NCBI RefSeq assembly: GCF_004146235.1
Contig: NZ_SELO01000017.1
Span: 1-64,000 of the forward strand
Direction of reading: 5' to 3'
DNA from: Tropicimonas sp. IMCC6043
Lineage (GTDB): Bacteria; Pseudomonadota; Alphaproteobacteria; Rhodobacterales; Rhodobacteraceae
DNA length: 64,000 nt
Shown here: positions 16,862 to 26,748 of the stretch, one piece after another
Numbering within the stretch: position 1 is the first letter of the stretch
Layout: each line of letters begins with the position of its first letter
Position numbers and translations under genes: made by a program
The notes under the pieces: generated by a model
The model's database searches: none
Seen by the model: only the letters and a program-made list of their open reading frames with translations
What the model was told of the DNA's origin: nothing

Positions 16862-19294
16862 ATGCCCGCACCGCTCCCCATCGATACCATCCTGCCGGAT
16901 CTGGTCGCCACGCTCAGGGCCAAAGGTCAGGCCGTGTTGCAGGCGCCGCCCGGCGCCGGCAAGACCACGCGGGTCCCCCTCGCTCTCCATGAGGCCGGGC
17001 TCACCGAGGGCCGCATCCTGATGCTCGAGCCCCGTCGCCTCGCCGCGCGCGCGGCCGCCGAGCGACTGGCCGAACAGCTCGGAGAGACGCCGGGCCAGAC
17101 CGTCGGCTACCGCATCCGCAACGAGACGAGAGTCAGCCCCGCAACCCGCATCGAGGTGGTCACCGAGGGTATCCTCACCCGGATGCTGCAGTCGAACGCC
17201 GAGTTGACCGGCGTCGGCGCGGTGCTCTTCGACGAGTTCCATGAACGCTCGCTCCAGGCCGATCTCGGCCTCGCTCTCTGCCTGGAGATCCGCGCGGCGC
17301 TGCGCGAGGATTTGATCCTGCTGCCGATGTCGGCCACGCTCGACGCGGCTCCGGTCGCGGCGCTGATGGGCGGCGCCCCTGTGCTGACCGCCGAAGGCCG
17401 CGCCTATCCGGTCGAGATCCGTCATCTCGACACGCCGCTGCCAAAGCGGACCCGCCTCGAAGAGGCCACCGCCGACCTTACCCTTCGCGCGCATGCCGAA
17501 ACCACCGGCAGCCTGCTCGTCTTCCTGCCCGGCGAAGGCGAGATCCGGCGCACCGAAGCGCTGCTCCGGCCGAAACTCCCGCCGAGCACGGCGCTCCACC
17601 CGCTCTTCGGCGCCATGAAATTCGCCGCGCAACGCGCCGCCATCGCCCCCGCCAGGACCGGCCGCAAGATCGTGCTGGCGACCGCCATCGCCGAAACCTC
17701 GCTCACCATTGATGGCATCACCTGCGTGGTCGATGCCGGCCGCGCCCGCCGCGCCCGCTTCGACCCGAATTCCGGCATGTCACGTCTCGTCACCGAGCGC
17801 GTCACCCGCGCCGAGGCCACCCAACGGACCGGACGCGCGGGCCGTCTCGCGCCGGGGGCCTGCTACCGGCTTTGGACCAAGGGAGAAGAGGGCGCGCTGG
17901 CATCCTTCCCGCCGGCCGAGATCGAGGCTGCGGACCTTGCGCCGCTGGCGCTCGAGCTGGCGCTCTGGGGAGGGTCCGACCTTCCCTTCCTGACACCGCC
18001 GCCCGAGGCCGCGATGGCCGAGGCACGGGCGTTGCTGCACGGTCTCGGAGCGCTCGACAAGGCGGGCCGCATCACGGCGCACGGCCGCGCCATGGCCCGC
18101 CTGCCGCTGCATCCGCGCCTCGCGCATATGCTTCTCCGCGCAGGAGCGGATGCCGCCCCGCTCGCCGCTCTGCTCTCCGCCCGCGACCCGCTGCGCGGCG
18201 CGCCCACCGACCTCGCCCTGCGCCTATCCGCCCTGAAAGACCCGAGATCCGCCCCCGGCGCATTGAACCGCGGCGCACTGGAGCAGATCCGTTCCGAGGC
18301 CCGACGCCTTTCAAAACTTGCGCCGGCGACCGAAACGCCGCTTTCTGCCGCCGAGGCCGCCGCCCTCGCATATCCGGACCGGATCGGCCTGCGCCGCCCC
18401 GGCGACGCGCCGCGCTGGCTTCTCTCGGGCGGCAAGGGAGCGGAAATGGCGGAGTCCGACCCGCTCGCCGGCCAGCGCCTCCTCGTGGCCACCGATCTCG
18501 ACGGCGACCCGAAGAATGCCCGGATCCGCCAGGCGCTGCCGCTTTCGGAGAGCGAGTTGCGCGGACTCTTCGCAGACGAGATCGGCTGGGAAAAAATCGC
18601 CGAATGGTCGAAACGCGACCGCAAGGTGACCGCGCGCCAGCAGGAGCGCTTCGCCGCTCTGGTCCTCGCCGACCGCGCCTGGCGAGACGCCCCGGCGCAG
18701 GCGCTGGCCGAGGCCGCGCTTCAGGGAGTCCGGCAGCTTGGCTTGCCCTTCTCCGATGCCGCCCGCCGCCTCCAGGCACGCGCCCTGCTCTATCGTGCCG
18801 AAGGTGGGGAGATTGCCGATCTTGGCGACGACGCCCTTTTGGACTCGGCGGATACATGGCTCCTTCCCTTTCTCGACGGCATCCGCACCGCCGAGGACAT
18901 CCGCCGGCTCGATCTCACCGAACCGCTGCGACAGCATATCGGCTGGCAGGCGCTCCAGCGGCTCGATCGCGAGATGCCGGCCGCCTTTACGACGCCGATG
19001 AACCGAAAGGTGCCGATCGACTATTCCGGCGAGGCCCCCGAGATTTCCGTCCGCGTGCAGGAGATGTTTGGCACCACGCTGCATCCCTGCGTCGGCCCGC
19101 GCCGCTTGCCGCTGCGCATCACCCTGCTCTCGCCGGCCGGCCGCCCGGTGCAGACGACAATGGATCTTCCCGGTTTCTGGGCCAGTTCCTATGCGGACGT
19201 CCGCAAGGACATGCGCGCGCGCTACCCCAAGCACCCATGGCCGGAGGACCCGACGCAGGCCGACCCGACATTGCGTGCCCGGCCACGCCGCTGA
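16862..19294 (+). CDS. hrpB: ATP-dependent helicase HrpB
   Basis: This 810-residue protein is a DEAH-box helicase of the HrpB type. Walker A (GAGKT) lies at residues 31-35 and the box DEFH at 124-127. SAT is present in motif III, and the C-terminal motif with TQRTGRAGRL lies in the second RecA domain. The HrpB-specific C-terminal half follows, with PIDYSGEAPEISVRVQEMFG. HrpB is a widespread helicase whose cellular role is poorly known. The length and all motifs are normal. The ATG at 16862 gives a clean N-terminus. Confidence 0.93.
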   Translation: MPAPLPIDTILPDLVATLRAKGQAVLQAPPGAGKTTRVPLALHEAGLTEGRILMLEPRRLAARAAAERLAEQLGETPGQTVGYRIRNETRVSPATRIEVVTEGILTRMLQSNAELTGVGAVLFDEFHERSLQADLGLALCLEIRAALREDLILLPMSATLDAAPVAALMGGAPVLTAEGRAYPVEIRHLDTPLPKRTRLEEATADLTLRAHAETTGSLLVFLPGEGEIRRTEALLRPKLPPSTALHPLFGAMKFAAQRAAIAPARTGRKIVLATAIAETSLTIDGITCVVDAGRARRARFDPNSGMSRLVTERVTRAEATQRTGRAGRLAPGACYRLWTKGEEGALASFPPAEIEAADLAPLALELALWGGSDLPFLTPPPEAAMAEARALLHGLGALDKAGRITAHGRAMARLPLHPRLAHMLLRAGADAAPLAALLSARDPLRGAPTDLALRLSALKDPRSAPGALNRGALEQIRSEARRLSKLAPATETPLSAAEAAALAYPDRIGLRRPGDAPRWLLSGGKGAEMAESDPLAGQRLLVATDLDGDPKNARIRQALPLSESELRGLFADEIGWEKIAEWSKRDRKVTARQQERFAALVLADRAWRDAPAQALAEAALQGVRQLGLPFSDAARRLQARALLYRAEGGEIADLGDDALLDSADTWLLPFLDGIRTAEDIRRLDLTEPLRQHIGWQALQRLDREMPAAFTTPMNRKVPIDYSGEAPEISVRVQEMFGTTLHPCVGPRRLPLRITLLSPAGRPVQTTMDLPGFWASSYADVRKDMRARYPKHPWPEDPTQADPTLRARPRR

Positions 19295-19355
19295 CCGCTT
19301 TCATCCGGAAAAATGGTTGGGGTGAGCGCGGACGCAGGCCGCCCGCCGGCGTGTC

Positions 19356-20042
19356 TCAGGAGCTCGGGTTGCGGTAGAAGCGATGCACGCCGATCGCGGC
19401 GGTCTGCGCGAAGCTCCGCGCCCAGGACGGACGCACCGCCGTGGTGTGGTAATGCGTCGCCCCGTCGGTGAGCTTGCGCCGCGCGACGCCGTCCAGAACC
19501 AGGCGTGCCACCTTGCCGACCCGCTCGAACGCCTGCGGCTCGCGGATCTTCTCCGGCATCCCGTCGCAGGTGAAGGTAAACTGGCACTGGTATTTGCGCC
19601 CGGTCCCCTGGTGGATCACGCCGCAGACATTGTTGGGATAGAGCGGGCTCTTCACACGGTTCAGGATGACCTCGGCCACCGCGAACTGGCCCTTCACGCT
19701 CTCGCCGCGGGCTTCGAAGTAGAGCGCCTCGGCAAGGCATTCCCACGCATCGCCTCCCCGGATGTCAGGCTGCTCGTCGAGCCAGGTGCGCGAATACTCG
19801 ACCTGCACGAAGTCATGTGGCCGCGGCTTGGGATAGATCGAGGCACGCGGGCTGAGGATTCCCATATGCGCGTCGCTGAGCGAATCCAGCACGCGGTTTT
19901 CGAGGCCCATCAGCCCCTCGAGCCGGTCCACGCCCGTCAAACCGTCATGGTTCGAAGTCGACAGAACCGCCTCGGCCGAAGCCGAACTGACGGACGACGC
20001 CCCGACCAGTACAGACAGAAGGAGAGCGCAAAAGCGCAACAT
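19356..20042 (-). CDS. SleB-type cell wall hydrolase
   Basis: This 228-residue secreted protein has a signal peptide (MLRFCALLLSVLVGASSVSSA) of about 22 residues. The C-terminal domain matches the SleB/hydrolase_2 family, with ALYFEARGESVKGQFAVAEV, where the glutamates are candidate catalytic residues. NVCGVIHQG follows, and a TDGATHYHT segment. SleB enzymes cut peptidoglycan, probably as lytic transglycosylases. Here a role in wall remodelling is likely, not in spores. I chose the ATG at 20042 because it gives the signal peptide. It lies tail to tail with hrpB. Confidence 0.85.
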   Translation of the reverse strand: MLRFCALLLSVLVGASSVSSASAEAVLSTSNHDGLTGVDRLEGLMGLENRVLDSLSDAHMGILSPRASIYPKPRPHDFVQVEYSRTWLDEQPDIRGGDAWECLAEALYFEARGESVKGQFAVAEVILNRVKSPLYPNNVCGVIHQGTGRKYQCQFTFTCDGMPEKIREPQAFERVGKVARLVLDGVARRKLTDGATHYHTTAVRPSWARSFAQTAAIGVHRFYRNPSS

Positions 20043-20232
20043 TCTAAAATCCCACCCAGCGATGCGCAAAAACCGCACCGAGCCATCGGCGGACGTAGCG
20101 CGAGTGGCTGGGGAGTGGCAATGCCGACGGCAGGGGATTCCGCCGGGCATGCTGGAAAGGGGCAGGTTTGTGCCGAAGAGATCCGAGCTTTGAGCAAGAT
20201 TCTGCCGATAGCGGGCAAAATCCGCGGCCTTT

Positions 20233-22794
20233 TCAAGCCTCTGTTACAGAAGTGCCGGGCGCTCTGAGCGCCAGATGCGCCGCTGCGAGTCGTGCCACTG
20301 GCACCCGGAAGGGCGAACAGGAGACGTAATCGAAGCCGGCCTGGCGGCAGAAATCGATGGTGTCGGGGTCGCCGCCATGCTCGCCGCAGACCGACAGGAC
20401 GACATCGGGGCGACAGGCCCGGCCGCGTTCCGCGCCGATCATCAGGAGCTCGCCGACCCCCTCCCGGTCGAGCGTGTGGAACGGATCCTCGTGGAACACG
20501 CCATTCTGCACATAGGTGTTCATGAACCGCCCCGCGTCGTCCCGCGAGAGGCCGTAGGTCATCTGGGTGAGGTCATTGGTGCCAAAGCTCAGGAAGGCCG
20601 CGTTGGCGGCGATCTCGCCAGCGCGCAGCGCCGCCCGCGGTGTCTCGACCATTACGCCGAGCCGGTAGTCGAAGGAGGTGCCGGTCTCGACCCGCACCGC
20701 CGCGGCCACCGCGTCGATGCGGCTCTTGACCAGTTCCACCTCCCGCTTGGCCGAGACCAGCGGGATCATCACCTCCGGCACCACCGCCGCGCCGGATTGC
20801 CGGCTGGCCGCCACCGTCGCTTCGAAGATCGCGCGGACCTGCATGTCGTAGATCTCGGGCATCGTCACCCCGAGCCGCACCCCGCGCATCCCCAGCATCG
20901 GGTTGAACTCCGACAGCGCCTCGATCCGGCGGACGACATCCGAGAGCGGCAGGTCGAGCGACTCGGCAAGGCTCATCATCCCCTCGCGCTCCGAGGGCAG
21001 GAACTCGTGCAGCGGCGGATCGAAAAGGCGGATGCAGACCGGCAGGCCGGCCATGATCCGGAACAACTCGACGAAATCCTCCCGCTGCATCGGCAGCAAC
21101 TGGTCGAGCGCCGCCTGCCGGTCGGTGACGCTGTCGGTGAAGATCATCTCGCGCATCACCATCAGCCGCGCCGGCTCGAAGAACATGTGCTCGGTGCGGC
21201 AGAGCCCGATCCCGTCGGCAGCAAAGGCATGTGCCACGCGGGCGTCGTCGGGCGTGTCGGCATTGGCGCGGATGCCTATGTCGCGCACCGTGTCCGCCCA
21301 GTCCATGAGCTTGCGGAAAGGCGCGTCGAGCGCCGGCTCCAGCATCGCCACCGCACCGTCGAGCGCCTCGCCCGCAGTGCCGTCGACCGTCACGAGATCG
21401 CCCTCCTTGAGCTCGCGCCCATCGGGCAAGGTCACGGTCTTGGTGCGGGTCGAGATGCGGATGCCGCCGGCGCCGACGATACAGGGCAGGCCGAGACCGC
21501 GGGCGATCACCGCGGCGTGGCTGGTCATGCCGCCGCGCTCGGTGATGATGCCCTGGGCGGCATGCATGCCGCGAATGTCCTCGGGCGTCGTTTCGCGGCG
21601 CACCAGGATACAGGGCATCTCGTGGCTCGCCGATGTCTGCGCCGCCCGCGCGGTGAAGACCAGCCGCCCGGTCGCACCGCCGGGGCTCGCCGCGATGCCC
21701 CGGAAGAGCACTTCGCGCTTGGCCTCGCGGTCGACCTGGCTGTGCAGCAGCTCGGTCAGCGAGCCCGGCTCGACCCGCAGCAGCGCCTCCTCCCGGGAAA
21801 TGATTCCGTCTTCGGCGAGATCGACCGCCACCGTCACGTTCGCCCGCGCCGAGCGCGGCGCGCGGATCGCGTCGAGCACCTGCAACCGGCCCTCGGTAAC
21901 GGCGAATTTGATCTCCATCTCCTCGCGCAGCCGCCGACGGCAGCGGTCAGCGATCGCCGCGAGTTCGGCAAAGAGGTCCGGCGCCGCCTGCTCCATCGAG
22001 GGGCCGCGGGGATCGGCGGCAAGGAAAATCTCGGTGCCCTTGCGCCCCATCGCCCGCATCGCCAGCGACTTGCGCTTGTAACGCCCGGAGATATGTCGCG
22101 CGCCGGTGACCTTGTCGATCATCCGGATCACGCCCGTGCCGCTCTCGCCCGGCCCCAGCCCGATTGCCATGTCCTGCACGACAAGCCCGAGCCCGGCATC
22201 GATGGGCGCGCCACGCGCCTGCCGCAGGAGCCGCGCCGACACCCCTTCCCAGGCCCGCGCCATCGAGCGCAGGACCTCGGCGAGCTGCTTGGCGGGGGCC
22301 TGCGGGAAGGGCATGTCCGCTTCCAGCTCGAAGGCGGCGAGCGCGGCGGCGACGGGATCGTCCGCCTCCGCGGCGGCCTCGAAGGGCTCCGGATCGAGCC
22401 GCGCGACCTCGCCGGCATAGGCGGTGATGAAGCGGAGATAGAGCGCGTCTGCGGCCTCGCGCCCGAGCCGCTCCGCGAGGTCGGCATGACGTTCGTTGTT
22501 CATGCCGATATTGAGGATCGCACCCGGGCCGCCCCAGTCGGGATCCTGGCTCGACGGGCGCACGGAGACCAGGGGCGCGCGACCAAAGGCCGAGAGCAGC
22601 CGCGCGGTGTCGGGCCGGCGCCCCTCCGCGATCAGGTGCACCGCCTCGAAGGACAGCGCCACCGTGCGCGGCACCGGTACGTCGAGCCGCAGCAGCCGCT
22701 GCACGCATTTCGCCCGCCCGCCATGGGTGGTCTCGGAGATCTCCGCATCGGGCGTGATCAGCGTGAAATCCTTGGTCTCGCCGGTGATCAGCAC
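20233..22794 (-). CDS. ppdK: pyruvate phosphate dikinase or PEP-synthase-like enzyme
   Basis: This 853-residue protein has an N-terminal ATP-grasp pyruvate-binding domain, a central swivelling domain and a C-terminal PEP-binding barrel. The phosphohistidine motif GGMTSHAAVIARG places the transferable His at residue 426. The C-terminal motif CGEHGGDP is present. PpdK interconverts pyruvate and PEP using ATP and phosphate. I chose the GTG at 22794, whose GGGAG lies 7 bases upstream; no ATG lies near this point in frame. The N-terminus (HGGRAKCVQRLLRLDVPVPRT, read as GGRAKC then VPVPRT) resembles the short form known from this bacterial group. It probably belongs to the glyS transcription unit. 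Confidence 0.85.
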   Translation of the reverse strand: MLITGETKDFTLITPDAEISETTHGGRAKCVQRLLRLDVPVPRTVALSFEAVHLIAEGRRPDTARLLSAFGRAPLVSVRPSSQDPDWGGPGAILNIGMNNERHADLAERLGREAADALYLRFITAYAGEVARLDPEPFEAAAEADDPVAAALAAFELEADMPFPQAPAKQLAEVLRSMARAWEGVSARLLRQARGAPIDAGLGLVVQDMAIGLGPGESGTGVIRMIDKVTGARHISGRYKRKSLAMRAMGRKGTEIFLAADPRGPSMEQAAPDLFAELAAIADRCRRRLREEMEIKFAVTEGRLQVLDAIRAPRSARANVTVAVDLAEDGIISREEALLRVEPGSLTELLHSQVDREAKREVLFRGIAASPGGATGRLVFTARAAQTSASHEMPCILVRRETTPEDIRGMHAAQGIITERGGMTSHAAVIARGLGLPCIVGAGGIRISTRTKTVTLPDGRELKEGDLVTVDGTAGEALDGAVAMLEPALDAPFRKLMDWADTVRDIGIRANADTPDDARVAHAFAADGIGLCRTEHMFFEPARLMVMREMIFTDSVTDRQAALDQLLPMQREDFVELFRIMAGLPVCIRLFDPPLHEFLPSEREGMMSLAESLDLPLSDVVRRIEALSEFNPMLGMRGVRLGVTMPEIYDMQVRAIFEATVAASRQSGAAVVPEVMIPLVSAKREVELVKSRIDAVAAAVRVETGTSFDYRLGVMVETPRAALRAGEIAANAAFLSFGTNDLTQMTYGLSRDDAGRFMNTYVQNGVFHEDPFHTLDREGVGELLMIGAERGRACRPDVVLSVCGEHGGDPDTIDFCRQAGFDYVSCSPFRVPVARLAAAHLALRAPGTSVTEA

Positions 22795-22873
22795 GAGATC
22801 GCTCCCTTTCGTCTTGCTGCGCCGCCGCACAGCATAGCCGCAGCGGCGCGCCAAACAAACCGCGAAGTCGCGC

Positions 22874-24973
22874 TCAGCCCTCCACGCGTGTGAGATCCGC
22901 CGCGCGCAGGCAGGTCTCGCGGATCCGGTGAAGGAGGTTGAGCCGGTTGCGCCGGACGATGCCGTTGTCGGTGTTGACTTGCACCGCCTCGAAGAACGCG
23001 TCAATCGGCGTGCGCAGGGCGGCCATGCTGGCCATGGCCGACGCGAAATCCTCGGCTTCCATCGCCTCGGAAATCGCTGCCTCGCTCGCGTCGAGCGCAT
23101 CGAACAGCGCCCGCTCCTCGTCGGTCTCGGCAAATTTCCGATCCGGGCCAAATTCGTAACTGACCCCGTCGGCCTCCTCGGCCTGGGTCAGGATGTTGTT
23201 GGCCCGCTTGAAGCCCTGGAGCAGGTTCTCGCCATCCTCGGTTTTGAGGAAGTCCGACAGCGCCTCGGCCCGCTTGACCAGCAGCACAAGGTCGTCGCTG
23301 TTCGGCATGACAAGGCAGGCGTCGATCACGTCGTGGCGGATTCCCTCGTCGCGCAGGTGGACCTTGAGACGGTCGTGGAAGAAGGAGAGGAGGTCGGGAA
23401 GGTAGATATCCGGTGACGGACCAACAATGCCGTCAAAGATTTCGGCAACAAGAAAGTCGCTCTTTTGGGCAATCTCAATCAAAGAGAACCGAATATCATT
23501 CCCAAGAAGCAACCGGATCACGCCCAAAGCTGCCCGCCGCAGTGCAAACGGGTCCTTCGACCCGGTCGGCTTCTCGTCGATCGCCCAGAACCCGGTCAGC
23601 GTGTCGAGCTTGTCCGCCAGCGCCACGGCGACCGAGACCGGCGCGGTCGGGACGTCGTCCGACGGGCCGAGCGGCGAGTAATGCTCCTCGCAGGCCGCGG
23701 CGATCTCCGGCGAGAGCCCGGCGGCCTCGGCGTAGTAGCGTCCCATCGTCCCCTGAAGCTCGGGGAATTCGTAGACCATCTCCGAGGAGAGGTCGGCCTT
23801 GGCGACCTCGGCGGCCTTGACGGCGTCTTTCTCTTCGGCCCCTACCAGCGGCGCGATCTCCCGCGCCAACGCCGCGATACGGTCGATGCGGGCCTTCTGG
23901 CTCCCGAGCTTGTTGTGGAAGGTGACGTGGTCGAGGCTCTCAAGCCATGGTCCCATCCCGGCCTTCGCAACGCGCAGGTCGTTCTCCCAGAAAAACTTGG
24001 CGTCCGAGAGCCGCGCCGCCAGCACCTTCCGGTTGCCAGCAAGGATCGTCTCGCCATGATCCGCCGTCACCATGTTGGCCACGGTGACGAATTTCTCGAT
24101 GCGCCGGGTCTTGGGGTTCGTCACCGAGAAGAATTTCTGGTGCTCCTTCATCGAGGTCTTGAGCACCTCCGGCGGCAGGCCGAGGAAATCCTCGGCGATG
24201 TCGCCCATCAGCACGACGGGCCATTCCACCAACCCCGCGACCTCGGCCAGCAGCCCCTTGTCCTCGACCACTTCGAGCCCCTGCGCGAAGGCGATGTTGG
24301 TCGCGTCGTGCCAGATCGTGTCGGCCCGCTCCGCAGGGTCGATCACTACATGGCCGCGCTTCAGGGTCGCGGCGTAGTCCTCGAAACCGGTCACGGCGAC
24401 GGATTCGGGCGCAAGGAAGCGGTGGCCGCGCGTCGTGTTGCCCGCGGCGATCCCGTCGATCTCGAGCGGCACCACTTCGGCGCCATGCTCGTCGCTGAGG
24501 ATGCAGAGGATCGAATGCAGCGGCCGGACCCAGCGGAGGGACCCCGCGCCCCACCGCATCGACTTGGGCCAGGGAAAGTTGCGCACCGTGGCCTCGAGCA
24601 CCTCGGACACGATCTCCGCTGCCGGCCGGCCCTGTTTCACCATTTTCGCGAACCAGACCTGCCCTTTCTTGTCATCCCGCGCCTCGAGCTGTTCCTTCGT
24701 GAGCCCGGTCGCGCGCAGGAAGCCCTCGAGCGCCTTCTCCGGCGCGTCGACCCGCGGCCCCTTGCGCTCCTCGGTGACAGTCGGGCTTTCGGCGGTCAGC
24801 CCCTCGACGGTGAGCGCGAGGCGGCGCGGCGTGGTGAAAGCCTGCGCGGAAGCATAAGTCAGCCCTGCCTCGACCAGCCCGTCGGTCAGGAGCTTCTTCA
24901 GGTCGCCGCCCGCGCGGGCCTGCATCCGGGCGGGGATTTCTTCGGAAAGGAGTTCGATCAGCAGATCGGGCAT
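22874..24973 (-). CDS. glyS: glycyl-tRNA synthetase, beta subunit
   Basis: The 699-residue product is the beta chain of the bacterial alpha2-beta2 glycyl-tRNA synthetase. It has the N-terminal MPDLLIELLSEEIPARMQ signature and the central SMKEHQKFFSV motif. The C-terminal segment is an anticodon-binding domain. It pairs with the alpha chain GlyQ encoded at 27411-28340. The beta subunit contributes tRNA recognition and editing functions. The length and start are standard, with the ATG at 24973 lying 11 bases from the gltS stop, so co-transcription is expected. Confidence 0.95.
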   Translation of the reverse strand: MPDLLIELLSEEIPARMQARAGGDLKKLLTDGLVEAGLTYASAQAFTTPRRLALTVEGLTAESPTVTEERKGPRVDAPEKALEGFLRATGLTKEQLEARDDKKGQVWFAKMVKQGRPAAEIVSEVLEATVRNFPWPKSMRWGAGSLRWVRPLHSILCILSDEHGAEVVPLEIDGIAAGNTTRGHRFLAPESVAVTGFEDYAATLKRGHVVIDPAERADTIWHDATNIAFAQGLEVVEDKGLLAEVAGLVEWPVVLMGDIAEDFLGLPPEVLKTSMKEHQKFFSVTNPKTRRIEKFVTVANMVTADHGETILAGNRKVLAARLSDAKFFWENDLRVAKAGMGPWLESLDHVTFHNKLGSQKARIDRIAALAREIAPLVGAEEKDAVKAAEVAKADLSSEMVYEFPELQGTMGRYYAEAAGLSPEIAAACEEHYSPLGPSDDVPTAPVSVAVALADKLDTLTGFWAIDEKPTGSKDPFALRRAALGVIRLLLGNDIRFSLIEIAQKSDFLVAEIFDGIVGPSPDIYLPDLLSFFHDRLKVHLRDEGIRHDVIDACLVMPNSDDLVLLVKRAEALSDFLKTEDGENLLQGFKRANNILTQAEEADGVSYEFGPDRKFAETDEERALFDALDASEAAISEAMEAEDFASAMASMAALRTPIDAFFEAVQVNTDNGIVRRNRLNLLHRIRETCLRAADLTRVEG

Positions 24974-24983
24974 TGCAGGGTCC

Positions 24984-26195
24984 TCAGAGCGGCAGGAAAT
25001 ACTGGATCGCGAAGGAATTCACGATGTCCACGAAAAAGGCGGAGACCAGCGGCAGGATGACGAAGGCCATGGGCGACGGCCCGTAGCGCTTGGTCACCGC
25101 GGTCATGTTGGCGATGGCTGTCGGCGTGGCGCCGAGCGTGACTCCGCCGAAACCGGCGGCGAGCACGGCGGCACGGTAGCTCCGCCCCATCGCCGGAAAG
25201 AGCACGAAGATCGCGAAAAGGATCGACAGCAGCGTCTGCGCCGTCATCACCACCACGAGCACGAGCCCCATGCCCGACAGCGTCCAGAGCTGGAGCGACA
25301 TCAGCGACATCGCCAGGAAGGTGCCGAGCGCGAAATCGGAAACCATGGCAAGCGTCGGCGTCCGTCGGACCTCGACGGCCCGTGGCAGGACGACCGGGAC
25401 CAGGTTGCCCAGGACGATACCGGCCAGCAGGCAGGGAACGAAAGGCGGCAGGCCGACGCCCGCCTCGTCAAGTCCCTCCCAGAGCGCCATGCCGATTGCG
25501 ATGGTGACGTGGACCCAGAGCATGACCCGCATGAAGGAAAGGTGGTCGATGGTCCGGACCGTCTCGTCCTCGAAGGCGACGCCGATGGTCGGATTCTCGT
25601 CGGGGCGCTCGGGCGTGAGCCGCCAGCGGTTGATGAGGTATTTGGCGATCGGGCCGCCGATCAGCGCCGCTGCGACGAGGCCGATCGTGGCCACGGCGAT
25701 GCCGAGCTCGCTGACGCCCGCCGCGCCGCCGGTCATCTCGTCGATCCGCGGCGTCCAGGCGATCACCGTGCCATGCCCGCCGATCAGCGCCGCCGAGCTC
25801 AGGAGAACGGAGAATTCCGGCGGCAGGCCAAAGGCCCGGGCGCCGGCGACACCGATGATATTCTGGAGCACGACATAGACGATGGTCAGCCCGAGCAGGA
25901 TGGCCAGCGGCAGCCCGCCCTTCACGAGGTCGGAGAGCCGCGCGTTGAGCCCGATGCCGGTGAAGAAGACGAGCAGGAAATAGTCGCGCGCCGCAAGATC
26001 AAAGGAGATCGCCGTGTCGAAGGCGAGGAAGGCCGCCATGGTGGCCAGCGCCACCACGAGACCGCCCGAGACCGGCTCGGGGATGTTGAAATCGCGCAGG
26101 AGCGCAACGCGGCGGGTGAGTTCCGCGCCGAGCAGGTAGACGAGGAAAGCGACGGTGACGGAGGCAAACGCTCCGACAGTCAGGCTCTCGGTCAC
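24984..26195 (-). CDS. gltS: sodium/glutamate symporter GltS
   Basis: The 403-residue membrane protein fits the GltS family, with about 11 hydrophobic segments and the repeats SGGLVVALATMAAF and LIGGHGTVIAW. It imports glutamate with sodium. It overlaps the end of the DUF6446-like gene by 4 bases (ATGA) and ends 11 bases before glyS. A transporter set inside a glycyl-tRNA synthetase gene cluster is unusual, since these genes are normally contiguous. The overlap indicates it is part of the operon. Confidence 0.9.
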   Translation of the reverse strand: MTESLTVGAFASVTVAFLVYLLGAELTRRVALLRDFNIPEPVSGGLVVALATMAAFLAFDTAISFDLAARDYFLLVFFTGIGLNARLSDLVKGGLPLAILLGLTIVYVVLQNIIGVAGARAFGLPPEFSVLLSSAALIGGHGTVIAWTPRIDEMTGGAAGVSELGIAVATIGLVAAALIGGPIAKYLINRWRLTPERPDENPTIGVAFEDETVRTIDHLSFMRVMLWVHVTIAIGMALWEGLDEAGVGLPPFVPCLLAGIVLGNLVPVVLPRAVEVRRTPTLAMVSDFALGTFLAMSLMSLQLWTLSGMGLVLVVVMTAQTLLSILFAIFVLFPAMGRSYRAAVLAAGFGGVTLGATPTAIANMTAVTKRYGPSPMAFVILPLVSAFFVDIVNSFAIQYFLPL

Positions 26196-26659
26196 TTCCT
26201 GATCTCCTCGTTCACCTGGTTCCAGACGAAACCGCGCCCGTCCGCGTCGATCGCCACCACGCGATCGACGCCGTGATGGATGTTCTTGCGCCCGAGAAAG
26301 GCCAGTGCCCGCCCGTCTTCCAGCGCGTGACCGATCTCGACCGCGTCGAAACAGTCGAACCAGAAGGGCGCGACCAGTGGCTCGGCGGCCTCGTAGATCT
26401 GGTAGGTCTCGGTCAGCTGCGCCTGGCTCAGCGGCGTCGTGAAGCAGGCGCGGTAACGGATCGGCGAGGAAGTGGCGTCGATGGCCTCGATGGCGTCGGC
26501 CAGGATCGGCTCCTCGGTGCCGTCGAAGGAGGTCAGCACGATCTGCTCGTTCGCGACGTCGACCTCTTCATAGTAGTAATAGACCTGGAGGTAGTACATC
26601 GCGATTCCGGCGATCAGTGCGAGTGCCACGATCCCTCCTGCCATGATCTTTCCGCTCAT
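26192..26659 (-). CDS. DUF6446-like membrane-anchored protein
   Basis: This 155-residue protein has one N-terminal membrane segment (residues 5-24, IMAGGIVALALIAGIAMYYL) and a periplasmic domain rich in acidic residues. Known to me as a hypothetical family located between glyQ and glyS in Rhodobacterales, it has no assigned role. Landmarks are RYRACFTTPLS and APFWFDCFDA, which include two cysteines. The start at 26659 (MSGKIM) is preferred to upstream ATG codons because it places the membrane segment near the N-terminus. Confidence 0.7.
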   Translation of the reverse strand: MSGKIMAGGIVALALIAGIAMYYLQVYYYYEEVDVANEQIVLTSFDGTEEPILADAIEAIDATSSPIRYRACFTTPLSQAQLTETYQIYEAAEPLVAPFWFDCFDAVEIGHALEDGRALAFLGRKNIHHGVDRVVAIDADGRGFVWNQVNEEIRK

Positions 26660-26748
26660 GCCGCGGCCCCTGCCCATGCGGGAGCCTTTGCGCGGCATCC
26701 ACCCCATGTTAACGGGATGGCAACGTCACTCACCGCGGGGCCCGAAAC

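Noticed and set aside
20275-22893. Open frame of 872 codons on the plus strand opposite ppdK
   Set aside because: It is antisense to a clear PpdK gene, has no recognisable domain, and its length follows from GC-rich third positions in the real gene.
23465-25060. Open frame of 531 codons opposite glyS
   Set aside because: Antisense to glyS, with His- and Arg-rich sequence and no domain.
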